From CAZUQH01 sp964622465 (GTDB lineage: Bacteria; CG03; CAZUQH01): a stretch of DNA of 53,829 nucleotides. Of the stretch, positions 1 to 8,298 are shown one piece after another. A model generated the notes under the pieces. The model did not search any database. It was not told where the DNA came from and was given only the letters and a program-made list of their open reading frames with translations. The DNA lies in the NCBI GenBank assembly GCA_964622465.1, contig CAZUQH010000001.1, positions 1 to 53,829 on the forward strand, given 5' to 3'. Position 1 is the stretch's first letter. Each line of letters opens with the position of its first letter. The position numbers and the translations under genes were made by a program.

Positions 1-2
1 AC

Positions 3-626
3 GTGCCGACCTGCGAAACGGTGGGGCATGGCGCCTGCGACGTTAATTTCCGGGTCTACGAACAAGGGTGCGTAAAGACACGGCTCCTCTATGGAATAAT
101 GCCAAAACTTGACCTTGGCGTTGTCTGGGGAATGGATAATCTGATAGGCCGTGGTGGAATTACAGTTCAGATTCCTGATATCTACATAAAATTTATGGCA
201 CTGGAATTAAAAGAGGTATACCCTGGTTTTGCGATTGGATTTGACGGCCAGGGCTGGGACGTATCAGATCCAACAAGCACTAAATATGAGCCGGACATAG
301 GTAAGGGTTTTTTCTTCGTAATATCCCATAACCTGCGTCCAAATATGGTTGGCCTGCATGCCGGTATAAATGCGCGTTCTAATTTTCGTGATTTCCAGCC
401 AGGAAGAGATTTATTCGGGTTTCTCGGTATGCATTACAATCCAGACGAGCAGAACTTTTTCTTCCTCGAGTGGGACAATATTCATGACATGCAAGACAGC
501 AGATTGAATTTAGGATACAGGTATTGGGTTATACCGGAAGTTGCCCTGGAATTGTCTCTTATGAACATGGGCGGCGGTCCGAACTTCAACCGTATTTTAC
601 GTTTTACATATTCCAGTGCATTCTAA
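3..626 (+). CDS. Outer-membrane beta-barrel protein, YjbH-like (5' partial)
   Basis: The reading frame is open at the left edge of the window, so the true start and any signal peptide lie upstream; the GTG at position 3 is probably internal. The 207 visible residues alternate polar and aromatic/hydrophobic residues in short strands, are rich in Gly, Phe and Tyr, and end in a C-terminal Phe, as barrels recognised by the BAM machinery do. The opening PTCETVGHGACDV followed by a repeated 'LGVVWGMDNLIG'-like strand resembles YjbH-type barrel proteins found near exopolysaccharide genes. Family assignment is from memory of the pattern, not a search. Its last 11 bases overlap the accA reading frame. 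Confidence 0.6.
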   Translation: MPTCETVGHGACDVNFRVYEQGCVKTRLLYGIMPKLDLGVVWGMDNLIGRGGITVQIPDIYIKFMALELKEVYPGFAIGFDGQGWDVSDPTSTKYEPDIGKGFFFVISHNLRPNMVGLHAGINARSNFRDFQPGRDLFGFLGMHYNPDEQNFFFLEWDNIHDMQDSRLNLGYRYWVIPEVALELSLMNMGGGPNFNRILRFTYSSAF

Positions 627-1437
627 AGACGAATTCTATCTCAATCTCACGCCATGGCAGAAGGTTCAAATAGCGCGCCATTTGAAGAGGCCGCATACCT
701 CTGACATAATAGGTGCGATTGTCCAGGAGTTTGTAGAATTACACGGCGACCGCGCTTTTTGTGATGATGCGGCAATAATTAGCGGGCTTGGAAGAATTGA
801 AAAGCAGCCGGTAGCTATCGTCGGTCACGAAAAAGGGCATACTACCGAAGAGCGGATACGAAGAAATTTCGGAATGGCGAATCCGGAAGGATACCGCAAG
901 GCGCGGCGCATTTTCAAGATTGCGGAAAAGTTTTCGCTCCCGGTAGTAACGTTTATAGATACTTCTGGTGCGTATCCCGGGATTGGCGCGGAAGAGCGCG
1001 GCCAGGCAGAAGCTATTGCAGTGAACCTTCGGGACATGGCTGGTTTGAGAACGCCGATCATAAGCGTGGTCCTGGGTGAAGGCGGTAGCGGTGGGGCACT
1101 CGGTATAGGAGTTGCAGACAGAGTCTTAATGCTTGAGCACGCTATCTATTCCGTTATTTCCCCGGAGGGTTGTGCTTCTATTCTATGGCGGGACGCCGGT
1201 CGTGCAGAGAATGCTGCGGATGCGCTCAAACTGACGGCACAGAATCTTATGGAATTCGGGATGATAGATGAAATTATAGCTGAACCGGTTGGCGGTGCTC
1301 ATAACGACCCTCTTGCGACAGCGAATTCAATAAAGCAATCCGTCATAAAGCACATATCGCAGTTAAAGAAGATGACTGTTGAGCGGCTTGTTTCGCAGAG
1401 GTATCAGCGGCTGCGTAAGATAGGCGCGTATCAATGA
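616..1437 (+). CDS. accA: Acetyl-CoA carboxylase carboxyltransferase subunit alpha, short N-terminus
   Basis: Transfers the carboxyl group from carboxybiotin to acetyl-CoA together with AccD (encoded here at 40075), the first committed step of fatty acid synthesis. The crotonase-like fold is clear: GHEKG around residue 71, RRNFGMANPEGYRKARR at 82-98, the Gly-rich oxyanion segment GEGGSGGA at 154-161, and VISPEGCASILW further on. At 273 residues it lacks about 50-55 residues found at the N-terminus of E. coli AccA; it begins at the equivalent of 'IFADLGAWQ'. The only visible start is GTG at 616, inside the preceding gene and without a Shine-Dalgarno. Either this is a truncated form or a deletion or assembly join removed the helix. 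Confidence 0.9.
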   Translation: MHSKDEFYLNLTPWQKVQIARHLKRPHTSDIIGAIVQEFVELHGDRAFCDDAAIISGLGRIEKQPVAIVGHEKGHTTEERIRRNFGMANPEGYRKARRIFKIAEKFSLPVVTFIDTSGAYPGIGAEERGQAEAIAVNLRDMAGLRTPIISVVLGEGGSGGALGIGVADRVLMLEHAIYSVISPEGCASILWRDAGRAENAADALKLTAQNLMEFGMIDEIIAEPVGGAHNDPLATANSIKQSVIKHISQLKKMTVERLVSQRYQRLRKIGAYQ

Positions 1438-1461
1438 TAATTTAGGAAGGAGGAAACAAAA

Positions 1462-2316
1462 ATGCCATTAGTTACGAGCAAAGAAATGTTGAACAAAGCA
1501 TTAAAAGAAGGGTTTGCGGTTGGCGCTTTTAACGCAAATAATCTGGAGCAGGTGCAGGCGATTATAGAGGCGGCAGAAGAAATGGAGTCGCCAGTCATTC
1601 TGCAGGCGTCTCAGGGTGCAATTAAGTATGCCGGCCTGGCGAATATTGTCGCTATAGTAAGAAATATGGCTGGAGACGTCCGAGTCCCGGTTGCTTTACA
1701 CCTTGACCATGGAACGGACTACGACCAGAACGTGAAGTGCTTCAGGATGGGATTTACGTCTCTTATGTTCGATGGTTCGAAACTTCCGTATGACCAGAAT
1801 GTCAGTATAACATTAAAGATAGTTGAAATGGCAAATGCGGTTGGCGTACCGGTAGAGGGCGAGATTGGAAAAATAGGTGGCACGGAGGACAACGTTACCG
1901 TATCTGAAGTTGAGGCACAAATGACAGAACCGGAAGAAGCAATGAGATTTGTAAAAGATACAGGCATAAGTTCCGTTGCCGTTGCGGTCGGTAGCGTTCA
2001 CAGAATGAAGAAGAAGGAAGCGAAACTGGACCATGAGAGGATAAGGAAAATCCGCGACCTCGTGAACATCCCGCTTGTTTTGCATGGTTCAAGTGGTGTC
2101 ATAGATGATGATATCAAGAGGGCAATAAAAGAAGGTATCTGCAAAGTTAATATTGCGACTCAGTTGAATATGGAATTTGTAGAAGGTATGAAGCAAGGTA
2201 TCAGAGAACATCCCGAAGAAATCGACCCGAGGAAGATACTGAAATACTCCAGGCAGTTGGTAAAGGATAAGGTTAAAAACAGGATAGAAGTGCTCGGTTG
2301 TGCCGGAAAGGCATAG
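1462..2316 (+). CDS. fba: Class II fructose-bisphosphate aldolase family protein
   Basis: Zinc-dependent aldolase that splits or forms fructose 1,6-bisphosphate in glycolysis and gluconeogenesis; related enzymes act on tagatose bisphosphate. HLDHG at 80-84 supplies the catalytic Asp82 and zinc ligand His83; the other zinc ligands are His180 (GSVH) and His208 (LVLHGSSG), and Glu132/Glu134 sit in VEGEIG. In most relatives His180 is followed by Gly (GTAHG), here by Arg (GSVHRM), a subgroup variant that could affect phosphate binding or substrate choice. A strong AGGAAGGAGG lies 5-8 bases before the ATG. It sits between accA and pheS in the same direction. Confidence 0.9.
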   Translation: MPLVTSKEMLNKALKEGFAVGAFNANNLEQVQAIIEAAEEMESPVILQASQGAIKYAGLANIVAIVRNMAGDVRVPVALHLDHGTDYDQNVKCFRMGFTSLMFDGSKLPYDQNVSITLKIVEMANAVGVPVEGEIGKIGGTEDNVTVSEVEAQMTEPEEAMRFVKDTGISSVAVAVGSVHRMKKKEAKLDHERIRKIRDLVNIPLVLHGSSGVIDDDIKRAIKEGICKVNIATQLNMEFVEGMKQGIREHPEEIDPRKILKYSRQLVKDKVKNRIEVLGCAGKA

Positions 2317-2327
2317 CGACAAAAGCA

Positions 2328-3353
2328 ATGGGAATTTCCGATGTAATAATTGACCAACTTGAGCACGACATAGAAGAGCAGCTATCCGGCGTTGACAACA
2401 CAGGGCAGCTTGAACAATTTCGTATCCTGTATCTCGGCAGAAAAGGGCAGTTCGCACAGCTCTTTTCAGAACTTCAATCTTTGCCTGGCGATGAACGTCG
2501 GAAATATGGAGCACGGCTCAATGTGCTCTTTCAAAGAACACAAGAAAAATTCGACGGATACAAAAGCCGGTTTGACAAAGCAAAGCCGGGTATAACCGCA
2601 ACTGCAGTTGACATAACCCTGCCAGGACAATCATTCCCGCGCGGGTTTCCACACCCTCTGATGCTTGTCCTTCGGCAGGTCGTAGAGATATTTGGCAACG
2701 TAGGTTTTCGTGTTGCTGGCGGGCCGGAAATTGAAACGGAATATTACAACTTCGATGCACTCAACATTGGACCGGAACACCCTGCTCGCCATAGTCAGGA
2801 TACTTTCTATTTAGCAAGTCCTTCCCGTTTGCTATTGCGGACGCATACCTCTCCGGTGCAGATAAGGTTTATGGAGGCCCATCGCCCACCGTTAGCCGTA
2901 ATTATTCCTGGAAGATGTTACAGGAGAGACGCAATAGATGCTGCGCATTCGCCAATGTTCTACCAGGTTGAAGGTTTAATGGTCGGCGAAAATATATCAC
3001 TGGCATATCTTAAGGGAATCATCGAGTATTTTGCAAAGCAGATGTTTGGCAGCACGGCTCTACGTTTCAGGCCAAGTTATTTCCCGTTTACTGAACCGAG
3101 CGTTGAGGTGGATATAAGATGCACAATTTGCGGCGGAAAAGGGTGCTCTGTATGTAAGCAAAGTGGTTGGCTTGAAGTACTTGGTGCTGGCCTCGTGCAT
3201 CCGGCATTATTTCACAGAGTCCAATATCCTGAAAACATAACTGGTTTTGCTTTTGGCATGGGGCTTGAGAGAATAGCGATGCTTGCATACGGAATCGATG
3301 ATATGCGTTTGTTTTACGAGAATGACGTCCGGTTTCTGGAGCAATTTAGGTGA
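2328..3353 (+). CDS. pheS: Phenylalanine--tRNA ligase alpha subunit
   Basis: Catalytic subunit of the cytoplasmic alpha2-beta2 enzyme that charges tRNA-Phe. Starting at ATG 2328 gives 341 residues, the usual bacterial length; an upstream TTG at 2298 lies inside fba. The N-terminal coiled-coil tRNA-binding arm (about 1-85) is followed by the class II core: motif 2 CYRRDAIDAAHSPMFYQVEG (197-216) and motif 3 GFAFGMGLERIAML (306-319). Four cysteines (265, 268, 273, 276) form the CxxC...CxxC cluster seen in many bacterial PheS proteins. The gene follows fba by 11 bases and its stop codon overlaps the pheT start. Confidence 0.97.
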   Translation: MGISDVIIDQLEHDIEEQLSGVDNTGQLEQFRILYLGRKGQFAQLFSELQSLPGDERRKYGARLNVLFQRTQEKFDGYKSRFDKAKPGITATAVDITLPGQSFPRGFPHPLMLVLRQVVEIFGNVGFRVAGGPEIETEYYNFDALNIGPEHPARHSQDTFYLASPSRLLLRTHTSPVQIRFMEAHRPPLAVIIPGRCYRRDAIDAAHSPMFYQVEGLMVGENISLAYLKGIIEYFAKQMFGSTALRFRPSYFPFTEPSVEVDIRCTICGGKGCSVCKQSGWLEVLGAGLVHPALFHRVQYPENITGFAFGMGLERIAMLAYGIDDMRLFYENDVRFLEQFR

Positions 3354-5746
3354 AAATACCACTCTCGTGGTTAACTGAATTTGTGCCGTCTGCAATAGAT
3401 AGGAATCGGATAGCAGACATACTTACTAATCTGGGGATGGAAGTCACCGCTATCGAAAAGGTCTCTCCCGACATTCCGGGAGTGGTAGTTGGCGAAATAT
3501 TAAGCATCCGTCCTCATCAATATGCAGACCATTTGCGTGTCTTAGACGTATCTGATGGCAAACGGATATACAGTATCGTTTGCGGTGCAAGCAATATAGA
3601 GCCACGTCAGAAAGTACCGCTTGCTCTGGAAAACGCAAGGTTGAAAAGTGGAATAAAAATCAGCAGGCGCCAGATACGTGGCATTACTTCCGAAGGAATG
3701 TTGTGCTCCGCACAGGAACTCGGAATTGGAAGCGATTCCAGCGGCATACTCATCCTTCCCGGTGATACCAAACTTGGTCGTCCCGTTGCAGAAGTGCTTT
3801 CTGCTCATGACTGGGTATTCGATATAGAAGTACCTGCAAATCGTTCTGACCTGCTTTCAGTTACCGGTATTGCCAGAGAAATTGCAGCAAAGACAAACTC
3901 ACGATTAAACCTCCCCGGTTTTTCAGAGTTTCCTTCAGGCATTCCCCAGGGAGTTGACGTTCATGTAACGGTTGAAGAACAAAATGGATGCAGGCGCTAT
4001 ACGGCACGTCTGGCGAACAACCTAAAAGTCGCCAGTTCTCCTCAATGGATGTGTGAGCGTTTGATTGCTTGTGGGCTAAGACCTATAAACGCCGTGGTTG
4101 ATATAACAAACTACGTCCTGCTGGAGACAGGTCAGCCATTGCATGCTTTTGACCGTTCGCGCCTGCGTGGAGACGAGATAATCGTGAGAAGGGCACGGAC
4201 TGACGAGAAATTTACCACTCTCGACGAGCAGGAATTAAAACTAAGTGAAGACGATTTGGTTATAGCGGATACGGAACGGGCGGTCGCTCTTGCTGGAATC
4301 ATTGGAGGGCTTGACTTGAGGATAACTGAATCAACGACAGAGGTTTTGCTCGAGAGCGCGGTCTTTGACCCGAAATGGATATTCGGAACGATGCGCAGGC
4401 ATGGACTGAGTACCGAGTCATCGGAACGTTTCAGACGCGGTGTAGACCCGCAAAACGTGATTCTCGCCTCGACAAGGGCAATTGACCTCTTAAAAGAAAT
4501 CTGCTCTGCCGAAATATGTCAGGGCATCTTGGATATTGGACAAAAAGAACAGCCCGTTAATCCGCTGCGGGTATCTATTCCTGCAATCGACAGAGACATC
4601 GGAATCGCAATTCCAGATGGCCAAAAAATAGACATTATGAAGCGGCTTGGATTTGGCGTGGAGCAGCCGGCGAAAGACGAATTGGAAGTCAGGATACCTT
4701 CCTGGCGCGGAGATATAAAGGGAGCCGAAGACGTATCCGAAGAAATTGCACGTTTTTACGGATACGAGAACGTCCCTGCGCAGATTCCGGTATTTTTCCC
4801 ACAAACAGATGATTTTCCTGAAGAGAAATGGATGGCTTTTGAGGATAAAATAAGGGAGATAATGTTTGGTTTCGGCTTCTCCGAAAGCGTTCTTTTGACG
4901 CTGGAATCGCCATCGGAATATGCGCAGGAAGAAAAAACGGTGCAACTTGAAAACCCGCTATCCGAGAGACAATCAATCATGAGAAAGTCCCTTATCCCGG
5001 GATTAATCCGCGCGGTTGAACATAATGCAAACCGGGGTCAGCATTCAGTTTGCTTGTTCTCGTCAGGAGCAGTTTACAACCGTGAAGAAGACGGGTCAGT
5101 ATGTGAGCGTCCTATGTGGACAGCACTCGCAGGAGGTGACAGGCCAGGGTCGTGGTGGGGTAATACTCCGAAACCAATCAATTACTATTTCATGAAAGGT
5201 GTTGTTGATGGACTTGCGCGTTCATTGGGCATCAATTTCTCGAGATTTGAACCCGGCTGCGAAAATCCTCTGTTTGACAGTTCTGTGTCAGCCCGCCTCG
5301 TTACTGGCAATAAGTGTGTTGCCGGCACTCTCGGTATACTCCTGCACACTGTAAAAGAGTTCAGCCGCCGTAACATAAATTCGCATCTATATGCAATTGA
5401 AATAGACCTTAAAGTTATTTCTAAAGAAATCTCTGGAAAGATACAATTCACACCACTAAACAGGTATCCCGGTATCCAGCGCGATATTTCTGTGATAGTT
5501 CCAGCGGGCTTGACTTACGAGTGTCTGGTTGATATAATAAAAAAGGCAGCTGGTGATGGCCTGAAGTCAGTCAGATTGTTTGATTTGTATAAAGAGGAAA
5601 AAGTCGAGAAAGACAAACTTAGCATGGCTTTTCGGTTGACCTGGGAATCACGGGAAAGAACCCTTGAAGAAGTAGAAGTGAATAGTGCAGTTGACCGCAT
5701 CATAAAAGCATTGGAGAGTCAAGCAGGCATTAAGGTCCGACGGTGA
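3350..5746 (+). CDS. pheT: Phenylalanine--tRNA ligase beta subunit
   Basis: Non-catalytic partner of PheS that binds and edits tRNA-Phe. The 798 residues show the full-length domain order: an EMAP/Trbp111-like tRNA-binding OB fold (about 40-147, with VCGASNI), the B3/B4 editing domain, B5, the catalytic-like core, and a C-terminal FDX-ACB anticodon-binding domain (starting near TPLNRYPGIQRDISVIVP). Translation starts at GTG 3350 in a GTGA overlap with the pheS stop, which predicts coupled synthesis of the two subunits in equal amounts. Confidence 0.97.
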   Translation: MKIPLSWLTEFVPSAIDRNRIADILTNLGMEVTAIEKVSPDIPGVVVGEILSIRPHQYADHLRVLDVSDGKRIYSIVCGASNIEPRQKVPLALENARLKSGIKISRRQIRGITSEGMLCSAQELGIGSDSSGILILPGDTKLGRPVAEVLSAHDWVFDIEVPANRSDLLSVTGIAREIAAKTNSRLNLPGFSEFPSGIPQGVDVHVTVEEQNGCRRYTARLANNLKVASSPQWMCERLIACGLRPINAVVDITNYVLLETGQPLHAFDRSRLRGDEIIVRRARTDEKFTTLDEQELKLSEDDLVIADTERAVALAGIIGGLDLRITESTTEVLLESAVFDPKWIFGTMRRHGLSTESSERFRRGVDPQNVILASTRAIDLLKEICSAEICQGILDIGQKEQPVNPLRVSIPAIDRDIGIAIPDGQKIDIMKRLGFGVEQPAKDELEVRIPSWRGDIKGAEDVSEEIARFYGYENVPAQIPVFFPQTDDFPEEKWMAFEDKIREIMFGFGFSESVLLTLESPSEYAQEEKTVQLENPLSERQSIMRKSLIPGLIRAVEHNANRGQHSVCLFSSGAVYNREEDGSVCERPMWTALAGGDRPGSWWGNTPKPINYYFMKGVVDGLARSLGINFSRFEPGCENPLFDSSVSARLVTGNKCVAGTLGILLHTVKEFSRRNINSHLYAIEIDLKVISKEISGKIQFTPLNRYPGIQRDISVIVPAGLTYECLVDIIKKAAGDGLKSVRLFDLYKEEKVEKDKLSMAFRLTWESRERTLEEVEVNSAVDRIIKALESQAGIKVRR

Positions 5747-5994
5747 AATACGACACGACAACACTACGGATGAAAATAAATGAGGCGTGTAACCTTATAG
5801 AATCACTTCGGAAGGAAAACAAGTTACTTAAGCAAAGCATTAGTAATATGGAAGGAGAAATAGAGCAGCACAGGAATGCTTATGAAGAGATAAACAAAGA
5901 CCTTTCGAGCAGGGAAAAGGCAAGTATAGAAGAGCAGTTAATTAAGCAGAAGTTGCAGGGACTTCTTGAGCGACTTGAGAAATTTCAAGTTTAG
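5743..5994 (+). CDS. Small coiled-coil protein, ZapB-like
   Basis: An 83-residue acidic protein that is almost entirely predicted coiled coil: heptad-spaced Leu/Ile across LRMKINEACNLIESLRKEN and the rest, with no membrane segment. The GTG start overlaps the pheT stop (GTGA). It directly precedes zapA, and in several Gram-negative lineages a ZapB-like coiled coil occupies this place; ZapB bundles at the division septum through ZapA. Function is inferred from shape, length and position only, because coiled coils carry little family-specific sequence. Confidence 0.6.
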   Translation: MKYDTTTLRMKINEACNLIESLRKENKLLKQSISNMEGEIEQHRNAYEEINKDLSSREKASIEEQLIKQKLQGLLERLEKFQV

Positions 5995-6003
5995 ATTTAG
6001 ATA

Positions 6004-6321
6004 ATGATTACCAGACCTGAATCAATTACGGTTAAAGTCCACGGGCGTGAGTTTAATGTATTAACTACTAATGAAAGGGAGCCACTATACATTTCTACTC
6101 TGGCCCAGTACGTTGATGAGGCAATGACGCAGGTAGCAGAAAGCACACAAATAGTGGATACTTCCCAGTTAGCAGTAATGGCAGCTCTGGATATAACCGA
6201 CGAGTTGTTCCGTTTGCGTGACCGCAAGGAGGAACATGGTAGCCGGACAAGTAAAGTTATAACACAGCTAATTGACAGGTTGGATCAAGTCATAAACCAG
6301 AAAGAACTTAAAGTAAAATAA
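6004..6321 (+). CDS. zapA: Cell division protein ZapA
   Basis: A 105-residue ZapA-family protein; ZapA crosslinks FtsZ filaments at mid-cell. The N-terminal beta-rich head has the family pattern 'ITVKVHGREFNVLTTNERE', followed by LAQYVDEAMTQVAES and a helix with 'LAVMAALDITDELFRLRDR', then a C-terminal coiled coil that forms the tetramer. It starts at ATG 6004, 10 bases after the ZapB-like gene. The 6S RNA begins at its stop codon, the same order (zapA, ssrS, 5-FCL) as in E. coli. Confidence 0.9.
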   Translation: MITRPESITVKVHGREFNVLTTNEREPLYISTLAQYVDEAMTQVAESTQIVDTSQLAVMAALDITDELFRLRDRKEEHGSRTSKVITQLIDRLDQVINQKELKVK

Positions 6322-6478
6322 AGTCCCTGCGAAGTGCGTGATGTGTAAGTCATTTTAGGCCGACAAGCACTTTAAAGGGAACCGGAAGTTTTATCACCCT
6401 AACGGATGGTAAACAGGTTCCCACTTGTAGAGTGGTGCTTAAAATCTTACGCAGACGGCTCCTGCGGGGACTTTTTTT
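6322..6478 (+). ncRNA. ssrS: 6S RNA
   Basis: Non-coding RNA of about 150-157 nt that mimics an open promoter and binds sigma-70 RNA polymerase holoenzyme. The 5' AGTCCCTGCG (6322-6331) can pair with the 3' CCTGCGGGGACT (6461-6472) as the closing stem. Inside are AAGCAC/GTGCTT (6365-6370 with 6435-6440) and GGGAACC/GGTTCCC (6377-6383 with 6416-6422), flanking the unpaired central region expected of 6S. The closing stem runs straight into TTTTTTT (6472-6478), which should also act as an intrinsic terminator. A TAAAAT at 6314-6319 is a possible -10 box. Placement between zapA and a 5-FCL domain strongly supports the call. Confidence 0.88.
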
Positions 6479-6481
6479 GTT

Positions 6482-8278
6482 ATGAATCAGATAACCAATA
6501 AACTAACCAGTCCGCTGGCCGTCCGAATGGCGCCGCGAAATCTTGACGAAGTGGTGGGACAATCGCATATTCTTGGACCAGGCCGGTTGCTCCAGAGGAT
6601 AATAGAAACAGACCAACCGGGGTCGTTCATTTTCTGGGGTCCTAGTGGTACCGGCAAAACCGTAGTCGCGCATCTTATAGGTCTTCGTTCTCGTGGACAC
6701 GTTGATAATATAAATGCAGCACTCAGTGGCGTTCAGGAACTAAAACAGATTGCTACCCAGGCGCGCCAGCGCAGGTCACTTGTCCAGAAAAGAACCGTCT
6801 TGATTATAGATGAACTACATCATTTCAACCGTACCCAACAGGACATGCTCCTTCCTGACGTTGAATCAGGAAATCTCTATGTCATTGGCATTACAACCGA
6901 AAATCCATACTATTATGTGAATCGCGCGATCATTTCGCGTTCTATGGTATTTGAATTTAAACCTCTTAGCAAAGAGGATTTAAAGGTTATTGCAAACAGA
7001 GCGCTCAAGGATAAAGAGCGTGGATTTAATGACAGGTCTGTTAAGATTACCGAAGATGCGCTTGATTTTCTCGCAGGTGCATCTGAAGGGGACGCACGCC
7101 GGCTTCTGAATGCACTTGAACTCGCAGTGGAGACGTCCATAAAAGAAAACAAGAGTGAAGTGCTTATTGACCTGGGGGCTGCGGAGGATTGCATACAAAG
7201 AAAAGCAGTTCGCTATGACAAGAAACAAGACGGGCACTACGATACAATTTCCGCATTTATAAAAAGTATGCGCGCTAGCGACCCGGATGCGACCCTGTAC
7301 TGGCTTGCGAAAATGCTTTATGCGGGAGAGGACCCGCGGTTCATAGCGAGACGCATCGTAATATGCGCTAGTGAAGACGTGGGAATGGCAGACCCTGATG
7401 CACTGGTCATTGCTTCGTCAGCGGCAAGAGCAGTAGAATTCGTAGGAATGCCGGAAGCAAGAATCCCTCTTGCTGAGGCAGCACTCTACGTTTCCTGCGC
7501 GCCAAAAAGTAAATCCGTGTATAATGCCATATCGTGTGCTCTCGATGACGTAGAACAGAAACAAATATCAGAAGTACCTGAGTCGTATACTTCAGCAGGA
7601 AGTACCCTGTATGCAGACCCTCACAAACAGCCATATCTGGCGACTGACATGTTCCCGCCGGAAAAGCGTTTTTATATACCAGGTTTTGCAGGAAGAGAAA
7701 ACTGGTTTAGGATTAATCTGGAGAAGATGCGACTGCGGCGTGATGTGCTTTGCAAGATGAGGCAGTTGTCTGTCTCAGAGAGAAAGACAAAAAGCGCCAG
7801 GATAGCAGAAAAAGTACTACAGCAGGACGAAGTGAAGCAGGCACAAACCATTTTACTTTACGCTTCATTTGAGTCCGAGGTTGAGACGTTTGAACTAATG
7901 AAAATGCTTAAATCCCAGCAGAAAAGGATTATTTTACCAGTTGTTCAAAACAGCGGACTCAAACTCGTTGAATTAACTAAACAACCGGAAGAGATGAAAC
8001 CGGGCAAGTGGGGAATTCCGGAGCCCCAAGTAAGTCCGGACGTAGTAGTATCTATGGCAGAAATTAATCTTGTAATAGTTCCCGGTGTTGCGTTTGATGA
8101 AGAGCTGCATCGCCTCGGACGAGGTAAAGGATTCTACGACATGTTACTTAGAGGTATTTCTGCTGATATCCGGAAATTTGCAATTGCATTCGACTGCCAA
8201 ATAGTGAAAGAAATACCTACAACATCCAATGATATGCGAGTTGACAAACTGATTACCGAATCTAGAGTAATAACGTAG
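6482..8278 (+). CDS. rarA: RarA/MgsA-type AAA+ ATPase fused to 5-formyltetrahydrofolate cyclo-ligase
   Basis: One 598-residue reading frame joins two enzymes. Residues 1 to about 410 are a replication-associated recombination ATPase: Walker A GPSGTGKT (53-60), Walker B LIIDELHHF (107-115), sensor 1 TTEN (138-141), then the RarA tetramerisation and C-terminal region. Residues about 416-598 are 5-FCL (YgfA/MTHFS), which converts 5-formyl-THF to 5,10-methenyl-THF using ATP; its signature PGVAFDEELHRLGRGKGFYD is at 534-553. Both parts look intact. The ATG lies 4 bases after the 6S terminator run, so translation may depend on read-through or on a promoter inside ssrS. The 5-FCL half keeps the ancient zapA-6S-ygfA neighbourhood; the ATPase appears to have been inserted in front of it. 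Confidence 0.92.
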   Translation: MNQITNKLTSPLAVRMAPRNLDEVVGQSHILGPGRLLQRIIETDQPGSFIFWGPSGTGKTVVAHLIGLRSRGHVDNINAALSGVQELKQIATQARQRRSLVQKRTVLIIDELHHFNRTQQDMLLPDVESGNLYVIGITTENPYYYVNRAIISRSMVFEFKPLSKEDLKVIANRALKDKERGFNDRSVKITEDALDFLAGASEGDARRLLNALELAVETSIKENKSEVLIDLGAAEDCIQRKAVRYDKKQDGHYDTISAFIKSMRASDPDATLYWLAKMLYAGEDPRFIARRIVICASEDVGMADPDALVIASSAARAVEFVGMPEARIPLAEAALYVSCAPKSKSVYNAISCALDDVEQKQISEVPESYTSAGSTLYADPHKQPYLATDMFPPEKRFYIPGFAGRENWFRINLEKMRLRRDVLCKMRQLSVSERKTKSARIAEKVLQQDEVKQAQTILLYASFESEVETFELMKMLKSQQKRIILPVVQNSGLKLVELTKQPEEMKPGKWGIPEPQVSPDVVVSMAEINLVIVPGVAFDEELHRLGRGKGFYDMLLRGISADIRKFAIAFDCQIVKEIPTTSNDMRVDKLITESRVIT

Positions 8279-8298
8279 TAAAAGAAAGTGAGGATAAT

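Noticed and set aside
6272..6277. TTGACA as -35 box of the 6S RNA
   Set aside because: The nearest -10-like TAAAAT is 36 bases away and nothing suitable lies at 16-18 bases.
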